Assembly: GCA_022376925.1 (NCBI GenBank)
Contig: JAIOJX010000024.1
Coordinates: 169,101,108 to 169,165,107 of the forward strand
From: Tragulus kanchil
Lineage: Eukaryota; Chordata; Mammalia; Artiodactyla; Tragulidae
Length of the DNA stretch: 64,000 bases
Direction of reading: 5' to 3'
Shown in pieces: positions 1-11,335 of this stretch. The position numbers and the translations under genes were made by a program. The notes under the pieces are model-generated. The model saw nothing but the letters and a program-made list of their open reading frames with translations, was not told the origin of the DNA and searched no databases. The stretch's first letter is position 1. Each line of letters opens with the position of its first letter.

Positions 1-750
1 ATATACTGCTGATCAGTCTTATTTCTATAATAGCTGTATTGGACTTAGTGCATTGATGTGCCTTTTAAGCTGAGTAAGAATGAAACTGTTTGGCGAGTAC
101 AGTCTTGCCAGAAACAAAGTGTTGAAAGCCCAAAGTTGTTTGGCTTTGAAAGCATTGTGAACTCACCAAGCTCTTTCCTCATAGTGTCTGGGGCAGAGTC
201 CTTCAATAAACCAGATGAAGAGAAGGGTCTTGTAAGCTCTTGCAACACTCAGTATGTAACAAGTATCTCGCAGAAAAGACAGTGTTTTTTTTTTTTTTTT
301 GATACTCTTTTCCATTATGATTTAAAAGACAGTAATTTGGTTACCCATGTTGGAACACTTATCTCTCAGTTTCAGTGCCAAGGTCTAACAAATTTCCCTG
401 GATTTATATGCTTACCCTTGCTCCCTTGGTATAACACAGTAGAGCGTTACATAGCTCAGCAGAGCACGTGCCCTGCATTGAGGCTGCACGCAGAGCGCCT
501 TGCTCAGCGTTGGTGTGGCTGCGGTATGAGTGTGGTGCTTTGCAGGATCTGGGGCTCCAGCCTTCAAGCTCCAGCCCGAGCCTGTTTCTTCACGTCCAGC
601 CTAAACCACAAACCTGGATCCAAACCTGTCTGTGTGCTTGGATTCTGCATCCACTTGAGTTTATCACTCCCACGCCCACCTAACGTGAGACGACTTCCGC
701 TGCCTTCTGAGACATTGAAACTCCTAGCATCGCAGTCTGTAAGTACACGT
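1..750. other. Unique-looking DNA, no gene recognised
   Basis: No repeat family or conserved domain is recognised here. An open frame of 278 codons on the + strand (58-894) crosses a run of about 16 T (near 285-300), giving a phenylalanine string, and runs into a MIR element. It shows no domain or signal peptide, so I treat it as chance. Confidence 0.5.
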
Positions 751-890
751 GCTTCAGAGTCAGATCCTGACCAAGCTGAAAATTGTGTTCCGCTGCCTAT
801 TGGCTGTGTGTGGGTTATTCTTCCTCATTTGTATGCTGTGCCTAATTGGGGTGGTTGTACTCAGAACCTTTTAGCAGAGTGCCTCATATC
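751..890 (+). repeat. MIR SINE fossil
   Basis: The order of blocks follows the MIR core in sense orientation: an 'agagtcagatcctg' block, a 'gctgtgtg' block, 'cctcatttgta', and a terminal 'gcagagtgcct'. Divergence is high, as expected for this ancient tRNA-derived SINE. Edges are approximate. Confidence 0.6.
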
Positions 891-1793
891 ATAAACTATC
901 CTTGCTCTTGTCCCATTTGAATTATTGCCTTGCCTTTCCAAACTGTACTGAAACTCTAAACTTTAACCTTGACTTAGCTTTCAGTATTGCATCTCCCTGT
1001 CTAAGTGTCCTAACTTCTGGCCTCGATGTACAGATGGCATTCTCTTCTAGGCATACTGCTCATCAGCTCTGCCCAAATCCTGGCTGCAGGTTTTTATCCT
1101 TTCTCATCAGTCCAACCCTGGCCTGAACTACTTCAGCATGGGCACCTCTCAGATCCATAAGGACTATAACAGTTCATGTCCACTCTCTGGGTTTGCTGTA
1201 AATAGTCTGTGTTGCTTTTCGTCCCCCTGGAGAACAGGCATCTTCATTTGAAAGTCAGAAGCCTAGGAGGCAGTTTGTGTCCTTTCTCTGAAAGCCTGCG
1301 TCCGATCCCGCAGAGTGTATGGCAAAATCCAGAATCTGCTGACCGCCTCTCAGCATCTCCATGGCTGCTGCGTGAGCTAAGCCACCGTCTGCTGGACCAC
1401 AGCGATAGTCTCCGCTGGCCTCCCTGTAGCCCTGCAGTTTCTTCTCTGTACAGCAGTCAGTGGTTCTTTTAAATCAGAAGTTAGGTGCCATTCTAGTTAC
1501 TGAAAATCTCAATGACTACCCTGCTCAGAGTAAACAAGGACAGTTTTACCAGGACCTACAAGGAATCCTCCCATGACTCCTCCTCAGGTTCGTGAGAAAC
1601 TTTGACTTCGGTGAGGGAAATAGAGAAATGAACAGCCACCTGGGCTCCCACTGGCTCCCATCTTAGGCTGTGTCCTAGCTCTTCCCTTGGCCTAGAAAGC
1701 TCGACCCAGAGCGCGGCATCCGTTTCTCCTTCCCTTCGAAGTCTCTACAATAATGTCACAGAGGCTGTGCCTGACCAGTGCATGTAAGGTAAG
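891..1793. other. Unique-looking DNA, no gene recognised
   Basis: Mixed-composition sequence without recognisable repeats. Frames are short and lack domains. Nothing supportable is seen. Confidence 0.45.
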
Positions 1794-2650
1794 TACAGTT
1801 CAGTCACTCAGTTGCTTCCAGCTCTTGGCAACCCCATGGATTGCAGCACGCCAGGCTTCTCTGTCCCTCAACATCATGAGTTTGCACAAACTCATGTCCT
1901 TTGAGTCGGTGAGGCCATGCAACCATCTCGTCCTCTGTCTCCTCCTCCTGCCTTCTGTTTTTCCCAACATCAAGCTCTTTTCCAAGGAGTCGTCTCTTCC
2001 TATCAGATGGCCCAAGTATTGGAGCTTCAGCTTCAGCATCAGCCCTTCCAATGAATATTCAGGGTCGATTTCCTTTAGGACTGAGTGGTTTGATCTCCTT
2101 GCAGTTCAAGGGACTCTCAAAAGTCGTCTCCAACACCACAGGTTCAAAGGCATCAATTCTCCAGTGTTCAGCCTTCTTTATGGTCCAACTCTCACATCAT
2201 CCATGACTACTGAGAAACCACAGTTTTGTCTATGTAGGCCTTTGTTGGCAAAGTGATGTCTCTGCTTTTTAATAAGCAAAGTTTGTCATAGTTTTTCTTC
2301 CAAGGAGCAAGTGTGTAAATTTCATGGCTGCAGTCACCATCTGCAGAATTTTGGAGCCCAAGAAGATAAAGTCTGTCACTGTTTCCATTGTTTGCCCATC
2401 TATTTGCCATGAAGTGCTGGGACAGATGCCATGATCTTCATTTTTTGAACGTTGAGTTTTAGGCCAGCTTTTTCACGCTCCTCTTTCACCTTCATCAAGA
2501 GACTCTTCAGTTTCTCTTTGCTTTCTGCCGTAGGGTGGTGTCATCTGCATAACTGCAGTTGTTGATATTTCTCCTGGCAATCTTGACTCCAGCTTGTGCT
2601 TCGTCCAGACCAGCATTTCACATGATGTCTTCTGCGTGTAGGATAATGTA
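1794..2650 (-). mobile_element. BovB (RTE) LINE, 3' part, antisense
   Basis: Read on the minus strand this is the C-terminal part of the BovB reverse-transcriptase ORF followed by its short 3' end. Recognisable peptide blocks are LKLKLQYLGHLIGRDDSLEK and DREAWRAAIHGVAKS (1800-2051), then upstream RT pieces such as KSRDITLPTKAYI. Frames are interrupted, so it is a dead 5'-truncated copy. BovB is the autonomous partner of Bov-A and Bov-tA SINEs and marks the genome as ruminant. Confidence 0.9.
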
Positions 2651-2754
2651 TATCTATTTCTCCTATATGCCTGCCCTGCTGAATTTTTTTCCAGCACATA
2701 CAATAGTATGTGTATCCTCATTTTATATTGTCTGTCTCCCTCCACTTAGACCAT

Positions 2755-2880
2755 AAGTTCCTTGAGGCAAGGACCTCATTGTGTGTGTGTGTGGTTTTTT
2801 TTCTTTTCCCACAGCTATATCCCCAGTGCCCTGGCACATAGTGGGCACTCAGTATTTGTTGACTGAAGGAAATGAATGAT
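2755..2880 (+). repeat. L2 LINE 3' end
   Basis: Matches the L2 3' end in order: 'gttccttgaggcaaggacc', a (TG)n expansion, 'tatccccagtgccctggcac', 'tagtgggcactcagtatttg' and an 'atgaatga' end. Sense orientation. Confidence 0.75.
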
Positions 2881-3876
2881 ATGTGCTTTTCTCTGAATTC
2901 CTTCTGGATTGATGGGGCTCGGGGCCGGTGAAGCTCTATTGATATTTCTGTTTGTTTGTTTGTTTTTTTAATACGTTGGAGGTTAAATTATAGTGTTTAT
3001 GGGTCTCCAGCTTTTCTATGATTTGCAGTGAGGAAGGAGTAGCTCTGGGGTTCCTTAGATGTGACTCTTCACAACCAGGAGTCTCTAAGCTGCAGTCGCA
3101 AGAGCAGTTAAAAATTCTCAAAAAATGTCATCTGGTCCGGCAGGTTAATTTTCCTGAACTGCATTTCCAAAAGTGGATACAGTCAGGTTAATGACATTAT
3201 TTGCTCCTGACTCAGCTGCTTGCCTGTTGCCCTGTTGTCTTTATTGAAATGACTGTGCCTGCCAGGGTTGCACAATATGTCATGACCTGGTTAAGCCAGG
3301 ACAAGGTGGTTTATTTTTTAACTGCCTCTGTGCTAATCCTATTAATCGTAACCCTGCCAAATGAGCCAGGCCTGCATTGTATGTTTAGTTAATGAACTTT
3401 GGCAACAGAAACCATTGCTAACCTTTGAAAATTTATTGGGCTTCACAGGTGACTCAGGCAGTGCAAGAACTGAGCCTCAAAGAACCTGGAGCAGGCTGGA
3501 GGGCACCAGCAACCCGAAGAGGGCTGCTTCTCAACCCTGCCTTACTCTTTCTAGACCAGCCTGGCTTCCTGTCCCAAAGATGGCTGCTCACAGCTCACCT
3601 TCAAATGTAACTGTTCTGGCTGTCCGTCCCTCTGTTTCCCCCATTTAAGTCAAAGTTTTCCTGGGAAAAGAACATGTTTGTCCACCTCTAGTTGACTATG
3701 ACCAGTGACTGGGTTGTGTTGAGGAAACAGCCGTGGAAAGTCAGCCCTTTTTAATGGAAAGTGGAAGGCTTGATTTAATGTAATATTATGGACAGCAGAA
3801 CTCAAATGACATCTGTGACTCTAGATAGAAGGTAACATTTTAATTTGTTCGAAGTCTTAAAACTCCTTTATCTGTT
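2881..3876. other. No gene recognised
   Basis: Unassigned sequence with short (GTTT)n near 2950. Short frames at 3201-3648 show no domain and contain no splice or promoter context that I can defend. Confidence 0.4.
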
Positions 3877-3888
3877 CTCCCGTTGTGC

Positions 3889-4102
3889 ATATGTAAAGTG
3901 TTAGTTGCTCAGTTGTGTCCCTGACTCTTTGTGACCCCATGGACTGGAATCTCCCAGCCTCCTCTGTCCACGGAACTCTCCAGGGAAGAAGACTGGAGCG
4001 GGTAGCCATTCCCTTCTCCAGGGGATCTTCCTGACCCAGGGATCGAACCTGGGTCTTCTGCACTGCAGGCGGCTTCTTTACCATCTGAGCCGCCAGGGAA
4101 GG
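3889..4102 (-). mobile_element. Bov-tA SINE
   Basis: Antisense Bov-tA: the Bov-A part ('tgactctttgtgaccccatg' and following) leads into the tRNA-Glu-derived head ending in 'gccgccagggaa'. It is flanked by a perfect 12-bp target-site duplication CTCCCGTTGTGC at 3877-3888 and 4103-4114. Confidence 0.93.
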
Positions 4103-4297
4103 CTCCCGTTGTGCGTGAAGCTGAATAAATGGCTCAGCTAAATAACTGAGTCAGGTAGGCTCCCTGACTTAAAGCAAGATAGACAAGTTTATTCTAACAA
4201 TATGACATTTTTCAAAAACAATCATATTTTAACATCTAAAACTGTATTTGCATATGTGTATATATTAGTATATACCCAAGTCTTTCTGTCTGTCGTC

Positions 4298-4425
4298 TGG
4301 AGAAGGAAATGGCGCCCCACTCCAGTGCTCTTGCCTGGAGAATCCCATGGATGGAGGAGCCTGGCGGCTGGAGCTGGTGGGGTCACAAGAGTCGGACGCA
4401 ACTGAGCGACTGAACCACCAGAACC
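4298..4425 (+). mobile_element. Bov-A SINE monomer, 5'-truncated
   Basis: Sense Bov-A sequence ('ggagaaggaaatggcgcccc' through 'gagtcggacgcaactgagcg'), lacking the tRNA-like head. Divergence is low apart from a small local change. Confidence 0.85.
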
Positions 4426-4451
4426 GTCTCACCTGTCTCTGTACCTACAGG

Positions 4452-4652
4452 TAGGCCTCCCTGGGGGCTCAGACGGTAAAGATCCACCTCGAGTGCAGGC
4501 GACCAGGGTCTGGTCGCTGGGTAGGGAAGGCCCTCTGGAGAAGTTGCCCACTCCAGTTTCCTTGCCTGGAGAACCCCATGGACAAAGGCTGGCAGGCTAC
4601 CGTCCATGGGGTTGCAAGGAGCTGTACACCACGGAGCCACTAACACACACAC
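4452..4652 (+). mobile_element. Bov-tA SINE
   Basis: Sense Bov-tA with head 'cctccctgggggctcagacg', then the Bov-A segment to 'gagccactaac' and a short (AC)n tail at about 4643-4653. More diverged than the neighbour at 4298. Confidence 0.8.
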
Positions 4653-4792
4653 ACCTACAATAGGCATTCATGTGAGGATACATGTGATTACCAGGCATGC
4701 ATGGTAAGCCTTTCCAAGTGGACAACTGGGGAGAACTAGGTAAAGAAAATAAAATGCACTAAAACTATGAAACAGCATTTATATAGTTGTGT

Positions 4793-4990
4793 TAAATAAA
4801 TAGATTCAACAAATATTTGAGGATTTACTCTATGCAGTCCCTTTTCCAGGTGTTGAGGTACATCAGTAAACAACTCTGACCAAGATCCCTACCTTCAAGA
4901 AGCTTAGATTCCAGAAGATAATAAATCATATGTATAATGTGCTAATAAATCATAAGCTCCACAACTATGATATGTAAGGAAATAAGATAG
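4793..4990 (-). repeat. L2 LINE 3' end, antisense
   Basis: Reverse complement of the L2 end: 'caacaaatatttgaggattt', then 'ggtgttgaggtacatcag', 'ccctaccttcaagaagctta' and 'gattccagaagataataaat'. Old copy. Confidence 0.6.
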
Positions 4991-5029
4991 ATTCAAATAT
5001 TCAGTGAATGAGTAGAAAACCTGTGTATT

Positions 5030-5455
5030 TCCTTTAGTCTAACACTGCTAACATACTCACAAAACTCTGACACCACATGTCAGGGGAGTTTCCACCCTGA
5101 CACCGAGCTGGGTCTCCCACAAATTAGCTCAATTCTGACACTGTCTTCCCAGAGAGAGAGAGTCAGATTCCACAGGTTAAGGGAATCTGAGGCCGCCCAC
5201 ATTTCAGATGCCAATCACAAACAGCCCCAGACTTCCTGCAGCTTCTAACTTGGCTGCGCATTGGGGGTCCCTACAACCTTTGGGTTTGATTACTTCCTAG
5301 ACCAGCTCATAGAACTCATGGAAACACCTACTTATGCTTACAGGTTTATTATGATGTACTAAAGGATGTGATGAAAGATGAAGATAAACAGTCAAATGAA
5401 GAGATACAGAAGGTGGAGCCTGAGAGGATCCTGAGCACAGGAGCTTCTTCACTGT
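5030..5455 (+). repeat. Old LTR-like repeat, 5' part (same family as 36754-37561)
   Basis: Shares ordered blocks with 36754-37561: 'aattctgacactgtct', a 'cttcagatgcc'-like block, 'ctttgggtttgattacttcc', 'ctagaccagctcatagaact' and a following AT-rich part. A 3'-end block of the same family lies at 8103-8272. Family name not certain. Second copy at about 6125-6550 from the duplication. Confidence 0.55.
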
Positions 5456-5880
5456 GGATAGACAACGGTAGACAGATTACAGCCAACGGTTTCAGGGTCT
5501 TGATCTCCAATGGAGGAGAATTCACAGTGGGATCAAAAAGACTTGGCTTTGGTCACTCGGAGCCTCGTGAAATAAAAGTTTATTAAGAAAAGAGGATAGA
5601 GAGAGAGGGCTTCCAGCACAGACACTGGAAGGGGGATAGAAGAGAACCCCCTTAGCCAGTTCAGGTAAGACAATTTGTATTGCCAGTCAGTTATTAAAAC
5701 AACAGATCAAAAGAATATCTTAAAGTTGTAGGGGCCATGTAGGCCCACACCCACAACATCAGCATAAGATTACCTAGAGGATAGTCTCCAGGCTTCAGGG
5801 CTAGGTGAGACATTCTAATGTAAAGGCCTTGTTAGGCCCATAACATTAACATAAGAAATTTAGTTTCAGTTTCAGCATTG
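5456..5880 (-). mobile_element. Probable ERV LTR fragment, antisense
   Basis: On the minus strand an AATAAA (complement at 5579-5584) is followed by 'cttttatttcacgaggctcc', the look of a ruminant LTR R/U5 region, with a U3-like stretch beyond. It interrupts the older repeat to its left. Edges are uncertain. Second copy at about 6551-6975. Confidence 0.45.
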
Positions 5881-7099
5881 AAAATCTTTGCCTTTCTTTC
5901 TCCTCCTTCCTCCCCCTCTCCTCCCTGGGGCCCGCTGGCCTCCTTATCGAGTCTGCCTCCTTTCACTGTGTAGTTGGATGAATCACCTTCCCAGTACATA
6001 TTTTCAGCAGCTCCCTAAATCTCATACTGTTATAACCAGACTTCAGGAAACAACTCACACAGAGCGACAAAAGTAAACAGTGGAGGGCATTTATTACACT
6101 GAATGAGTAGAAAACCTGTGTATTTCCTTTAGTCTAACACTGCTAACATACTCACAAAACTCTGACACCACATGTCAGGGGAGTTTCCACCCTGACACCG
6201 AGCTGGGTCTCCCACAAATTAGCTCAATTCTGACACTGTCTTCCCAGAGAGAGAGAGTCAGATTCCACAGGTTAAGGGAATCTGAGGCCGCCCACATTTC
6301 AGATGCCAATCACAAACAGCCCCAGACTTCCTGCAGCTTCTAACTTGGCTGCGCATTGGGGGTCCCTACAACCTTTGGGTTTGATTACTTCCTAGACCAG
6401 CTCATAGAACTCATGGAAACACCTACTTATGCTTACAGGTTTATTATGATGTACTAAAGGATGTGATGAAAGATGAAGATAAACAGTCAAATGAAGAGAT
6501 ACAGAAGGTGGAGCCTGAGAGGATCCTGAGCACAGGAGCTTCTTCACTGTGGATAGACAACGGTAGACAGATTACAGCCAACGGTTTCAGGGTCTTGATC
6601 TCCAATGGAGGAGAATTCACAGTGGGATCAAAAAGACTTGGCTTTGGTCACTCGGAGCCTCGTGAAATAAAAGTTTATTAAGAAAAGAGGATAGAGAGAG
6701 AGGGCTTCCAGCACAGACACTGGAAGGGGATAGAAGAGAACCCCCTTAGCCAGTTCAGGTAAGACAATTTGTATTGCCAGTCAGTTATTAAAACAACAGA
6801 TCAAAAGAATATCTTAAAGTTGTAGGGGCCATGTAGGCCCACACCCACAACATCAGCATAAGATTACCTAGAGGATAGTCTCCAGGCTTCAGGGCTAGGT
6901 GAGACATTCTAATGTAAAGGCCTTGTTAGGCCCATAACATTAACATAAGAAATTTAGTTTCAGTTTCAGCATTGAAAATCTTTGCCTTTCTTTCTCCTCC
7001 TTCCTCCCCCTCTCCTCCCTGGGGCCCGCTGGCCTCCTTATCGAGTCTGCCTCCTTTCACTGTGTAGTTGGATGAATCACCTTCCCAGTACATATTTTC

Positions 7100-7480
7100 A
7101 GCAGCTCCCTAAATCTCATACTGTTATAACCAGACTTCAGGAAACAACTCACACAGAGCGACAAAAGTAAACAGTGGAGGGCATTTATTACACTGGTCCT
7201 TTAGCCAAGGACCCCGAGCAGAACTTGTGGCTGATATTTATATCTAAAGCCTGTGTGCACAAACCCATGTCCCAAACCCTTGAGGTTGCCTAGGAAACAT
7301 TAAAAAGAAAAATATGATTTGGTTGCAGTCACAAAAGTACAATCAAAAATCACTTAAACATATCGCCTAGCTTGTCTTCAACAAGGATTGCTTAACTAAG
7401 ATCACAAATGGCGATCTATCATATGCTGGACATTTCACTTTCATGGCCTAGGGGAAGCGGCTTGGTTACGAGGTCTCCTT
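7100..7480 (-). mobile_element. Possible second LTR fragment, antisense
   Basis: On the minus strand a TATA-like box (complement of 'atatttatat', near 7235) lies upstream of AATAAA (complement at 7184-7189) and of an end 'ggttataaca' near 7125. The spacing suits an LTR. No target-site duplication was found. The left part is repeated near 6000-6100. Confidence 0.35.
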
Positions 7481-7527
7481 GGTCAGTTTCTCGTCAGCCC
7501 AGGAGACCTAGTCCACAGTTAATTTTT

Positions 7528-7850
7528 TTTTTTTTTAATTATTTATTTATTTTGGGCGGGGGTCGGGTTGGGGAGGGAGGGGAGCGGGCGGGCCACTTCT
7601 ATTGGTCTTTCATTTCTCTATTTTCATCCGTCTTTGTTCTTTGGCTCCTGTGGGCCTCCCATCGCGGTGGCGTCTGTCGTTGCAGAGCGCCGTCTCTGGG
7701 CGCATGCGCTCCAGAGCTCCGGCTCGGTGATTGGACACATCTGTCCAGCCGCTCCGTGGCACGTGGGATCTTCCCAGGCCAGGGATCGAACCGGCGCCCC
7801 TTGCACTGCAAGGCGGTGTCCTTATCCACTGGACCACCAGGGGAAGCCCG
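7528..7850 (-). mobile_element. Young CHR-type SINE, copy S1
   Basis: Antisense full-length copy of the roughly 320-bp SINE described in the findings. It has a T-rich/ATTT tail, G-rich block (7554-7597), palindrome core GCGCATGCGC (7700-7709), and a tRNA-Glu-like head with a B box ('gatcgaacc' on this strand) ending in 'ccaggggaagccc'. A perfect 13-bp target-site duplication ACAGTTAATTTTT flanks it (7515-7527 and 7851-7863). Confidence 0.93.
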
Positions 7851-8102
7851 ACAGTTAATTTTTCATCTCCATGGCTATACAGTCCACACACAGCCCAGAG
7901 TTCACTGGAAGTGCAAGGTGGAGCCCTCTTCCTCAAGGTGGAGTCCGTTGAGTCAGGGTTGCCTGTTGCTTTCCTTCTTCAGTACTCTTAGGATTTTTAT
8001 GAAAGTTTCATCACATAAATATGATCAATCATTAACTCTATTTCCAGCCCCTTCCCTATCTCTGGAGAATGGAAAGTGGGGCTGAAAATGTCAAGCTCCT
8101 CA

Positions 8103-8272
8103 TCATGGCTGGTCTTTCTGGTGACCAGCCCCCATCTTGGAGCCCACCAAGGGTCACCATATTCGAACAAAAGACACTGCTATCACCTGAAAAATTCCAA
8201 GGGATTTAGAAACTCTGTGTCAGAACTGGGGTCTAAGGCCACATATTAGAGCACAAGATTCTTCTGGTGGTC
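8103..8272 (+). repeat. Old LTR-like repeat, 3' part
   Basis: Blocks 'ggtctttctggtgaccagcc', 'attccaagggatttagaaac' and 'ctctgtgtcagaactggggt' match the 3' end of the element at 36754-37561. A similar block recurs just after the solo LTR (8686-8763). Second copy 9212-9381. Confidence 0.5.
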
Positions 8273-8276
8273 TTAT

Positions 8277-8673
8277 TGTGGTCCCCAAGTATGAAAGAAC
8301 AAGTCAAACTATGAGGGTCTTGGAATGCAAGACCCTTATTGTCCTCCCCTCCCCGGGCCGTAGCCCACCGCCCAATCCTTAAGACTCCTGTCCACTCCTC
8401 AGACCCTACTGTCTTTCCCTCAGGCTGCAGTCAGCACTCTACCCACCCAGTGCACCGTCCAATCAGCAGTGATCCTTAAGACCCCTATGCCACTCCTTAG
8501 ACCCCAGGTATAAAATGGATCAAAGACCCCTGCTTAGGGTCAGTTCTCCCTCAAGCCGGCCCACTGTACTGGCAGCGACTCTCCTCCCCCCCCCCCCCCC
8601 AACAAACTCTACTCTCCTCTCTCTCTGCCTCATGTCTGGAAATTCTTTTCCAACCTGCACATGGACCTCGACA
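8277..8673 (+). mobile_element. Solo LTR (class I-like)
   Basis: Begins TG and ends CA ('cctcgaca'). It is flanked by CTTAT (8272-8276) and CTTAC (8674-8678), an imperfect short target-site duplication. It contains CCAAT (8459-8463) and a TATAAAA box (8509-8515) about 50 bp apart, the U3 promoter layout. No gag or pol is adjacent. Second copy at about 9386-9782. Confidence 0.6.
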
Positions 8674-9140
8674 CTTACCACTTAAGAAATTATCAAGATT
8701 TTAAACACTCTGTGCTGGGAACGGGAACCAGAGACCTATATATGTTTCTATGATCTCACAATGAATATATATAATTTTAAGAATGACAATTAATGGTAAT
8801 TAAATTAAAAGAACATATACACATTTTTAAATTAAAAATAAGAAATTGTTTTATCAATAGTTTGATATTTAATACCACCAATGAAAAAGAAATATACTGA
8901 ATGGTGCAAGACTTAGCAGACATTTAAGGAAATTTTTATTCTAATAAACCTGATGCGCTGTGGGTTAAGGAATCTTACATTGGGGCTATGCGATGGCCGG
9001 GAGGGGTGGGATGTGAGATGCATATGATTAATCTGGAATTATACATATCTGTAAAGAACAAAACTGTAGAAGCATAAAGAAAAAAATTTTAAATGGCAAA
9101 AAAAAAAAAAAAAAACCCAGAAAAACAACCCTGAAAAAAA

Positions 9141-9159
9141 CCACCTAAGAGTTAGGTGG
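9141..9159. repeat. Perfect short inverted repeat
   Basis: CCACCTAA-GAG-TTAGGTGG: two 8-base arms around a 3-base loop. Also present at 10252-10270 and 11373-11391 because duplications 2 and 3 overlap here. Confidence 0.9.
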
Positions 9160-10270
9160 CATGAATTCTAATTCTACCACTGTCCAAAGCTGGGCTAGTT
9201 ACTTAAAATTTTTCCATCTGGTCTTTCTGGTGACCAGCCCCCATCTTGGAGCCCACCAAGGGTCACCATATTCGAACAAAAGACACTGCTATCACCTGAA
9301 AAATTCCAAGGGATTTAGAAACTCTGTGTCAGAACTGGGGTCTAAGGCCACATATTAGAGCACAAGATTCTTCTGGTGGTCTTATTGTGGTCCCCAAGTA
9401 TGAAAGAACAAGTCAAACTATGAGGGTCTTGGAATGCAAGACCCTTATTGTCCTCCCCTCCCCGGGCCGTAGCCCACCGCCCAATCCTTAAGACTCCTGT
9501 CCACTCCTCAGACCCTACTGTCTTTCCCTCAGGCTGCAGTCAGCACTCTACCCACCCAGTGCACCGTCCAATCAGCAGTGATCCTTAAGACCCCTATGCC
9601 ACTCCTTAGACCCCAGGTATAAAATGGATCAAAGACCCCTGCTTAGGGTCAGTTCTCCCTCAAGCCGGCCCACTGTACTGGCAGCGACTCTCCCTCCCCT
9701 CCCCCACCCCCAACAAACTCTACTCTCCTCTCTCTCTGCCTCATGTCTGGAAATTCTTTTCCAACCTGCACATGGACCTCGACACTTACCACTTAAGAAA
9801 TTATCAAGATTTTAAACACTCTGTGCTGGGAACGGGAACCAGAGACCTATATATGTTTCTATGATCTCACAATGAATATATATAATTTTAAGAATGACAA
9901 TTAATGGTAATTAAATTAAAAGAACATATACACATTTTTAAATTAAAAATAAGAAATTGTTTTATCAATAGTTTGATATTTAATACCACCAATGAAAAAG
10001 AAATATACTGAATGGTGCAAGACTTAGCAGACATTTAAGGAAATTTTTATTCTAATAAACCTGATGCGCTGTGGGTTAAGGAATCTTACATTGGGGCTAT
10101 GCGATGGCCGGGAGGGGTGGGATGTGAGATGCATATGATTAATCTGGAATTATACATATCTGTAAAGAACAAAACTGTAGAAGCATAAAGAAAAAAATTT
10201 TAAATGGCAAAAAAAAAAAAAAAAAACCCAGAAAAACAACCCTGAAAAAAACCACCTAAGAGTTAGGTGG

Positions 10271-10437
10271 CATGAATTCTAATTCTACCACTGTCCAAAG
10301 CTGGGCTAGTTACTTAATTTCTCTACTGGCATCCTTAACTTGCAGTTAGGAATAATAATATCCATTCTGCTTGACTTCATAGGGTTATTGTGAAACTCAC
10401 ATGAAGTATAGAAGTAGGCTCTAAAATTATCAAACAG
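10271..10437 (+). repeat. MIR SINE fossil
   Basis: Sense MIR: 'gaattctaattctaccact', 'agttacttaatttctct', 'ggaataataatatccattc', 'catagggttattgtgaaact'. A CHR-type SINE cuts it at its 3' side. Second copy about 11392-11549. Confidence 0.75.
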
Positions 10438-10612
10438 GAACTCCCCTGGTGGTCCACTAGTTAAGAGTCTGCCTTCCAGTGCAGGCAATGAGGGTTTGAT
10501 CACTGGTTGAGGAACTAAAATCTCACATGCCATAGGGCAGCTAAGCCCAAGGACCACAACAGAGTGCTCGAATACCACAATAAAGACAGCACAGACCAAA
10601 AAGACCGACCAA
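10438..10612 (+). mobile_element. CHR-type SINE
   Basis: tRNA-Glu-like head 'ctcccctggtggtccactag', then 'cagtgcaggcaatgagggtt' and a CHR body ('acatgccatagggcagctaa'). It is inserted in a MIR. Second copy about 11550-11724. Confidence 0.75.
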
Positions 10613-10836
10613 CAAACACTATATACAAATCAGACTTGTGATAGATAAAGATACAGACTGTACTGATAAACCCAACAAGAGACAAGCCAGTGGATTCAAT
10701 GCCTGGAGGACCCCAGGTGGTCCAGTTGCAAAAGCTTTGTCCTTCAGAAAGTTCGAGGAAGACAGTTTATTGCCCTGTGCTGCAGGTACACTGGGGACAG
10801 CCAGCCAAAAACAACCCCTCTCCATTAACAAGGCTT

Positions 10837-11075
10837 AACATAACATTAACATAAAATAATGTATTTTATGTACATACATAACATTAACAACATTAAAGAT
10901 TAACATAACATTTGCATAAGAATTATGTCAACATAATTACAAAATATATAATTAAAACATAAACAACATATATGTTATACAGCACCTATATATTATATAA
11001 CAATATGTTTATGTGTTACATAACATGTAACATATACTTAGCATATAACAACATAATTAACATAACAGTAACTTA
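10837..11075. repeat. AT-rich AACATA-type low-complexity DNA
   Basis: Dense repeats of 'aacata', 'aacatta' and 'atatata'. No gene. Second copy at about 11949-12187. Confidence 0.8.
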
Positions 11076-11077
11076 AG

Positions 11078-11335
11078 GGCTTTCCTGGTGGCTCAGTGTT
11101 AAAGAGTTAGCCTGCTATGCAGGAGAAATGGATTCTGTCCCTGATTCTGGAAGATCCCACATGCTGTGGAGCAACTAAGCCCGTGAGCCCTAGAGCCTGA
11201 GTTCCACAGCAAGAGAAGTCACTGCAGCAAGAAGCCTGCTCACCTCAGCTGCAGGGTAGACCTCCTCACTCCGTGCACCTAGAGAAGAGCCTGCCGCAGC
11301 AGTGAAAGCCTAGAATAGCCAAATAATTTTTAAAA
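11078..11335 (+). mobile_element. CHR-2-type SINE
   Basis: Begins 'ggctttcctggtggctcagt' and contains the B-box region, 'ggaagatcccacatgctgtg', 'gagcaactaagcccgtgagc' and the repetitive 'aagaagcctgc' part, ending A-rich. Second copy about 12190-12455. Confidence 0.8.

Larger units (their letters stand above)
5006..7194 (+). repeat. Direct tandem duplication no. 1, unit about 1,095 bp
   Basis: Copy 1 is 5006-6100 and copy 2 is 6101-7194. They are almost identical; one visible difference is a G-run length (about 5632 versus 6726). The unit covers unrelated elements, so it is not a repeat family. It is probably an assembly overlap left in twice. Confidence 0.93.
8109..10317 (+). repeat. Direct tandem duplication no. 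2, offset 1,109 bp
   Basis: Copy 1 is about 8109-9207 and copy 2 about 9218-10317, separated by a linker of about 10 bases that fits neither copy. The clearest difference is a cytosine tract: copy 1 has an unbroken C run near 8585-8600, while copy 2 has C runs broken by T and A near 9691-9711. That is the kind of difference expected from read error. Confidence 0.92.

Noticed and set aside
58..894. 278-codon open frame on the + strand
   Set aside because: Crosses a poly-T run and a MIR fossil, has no domain, and nothing supports splicing or expression.
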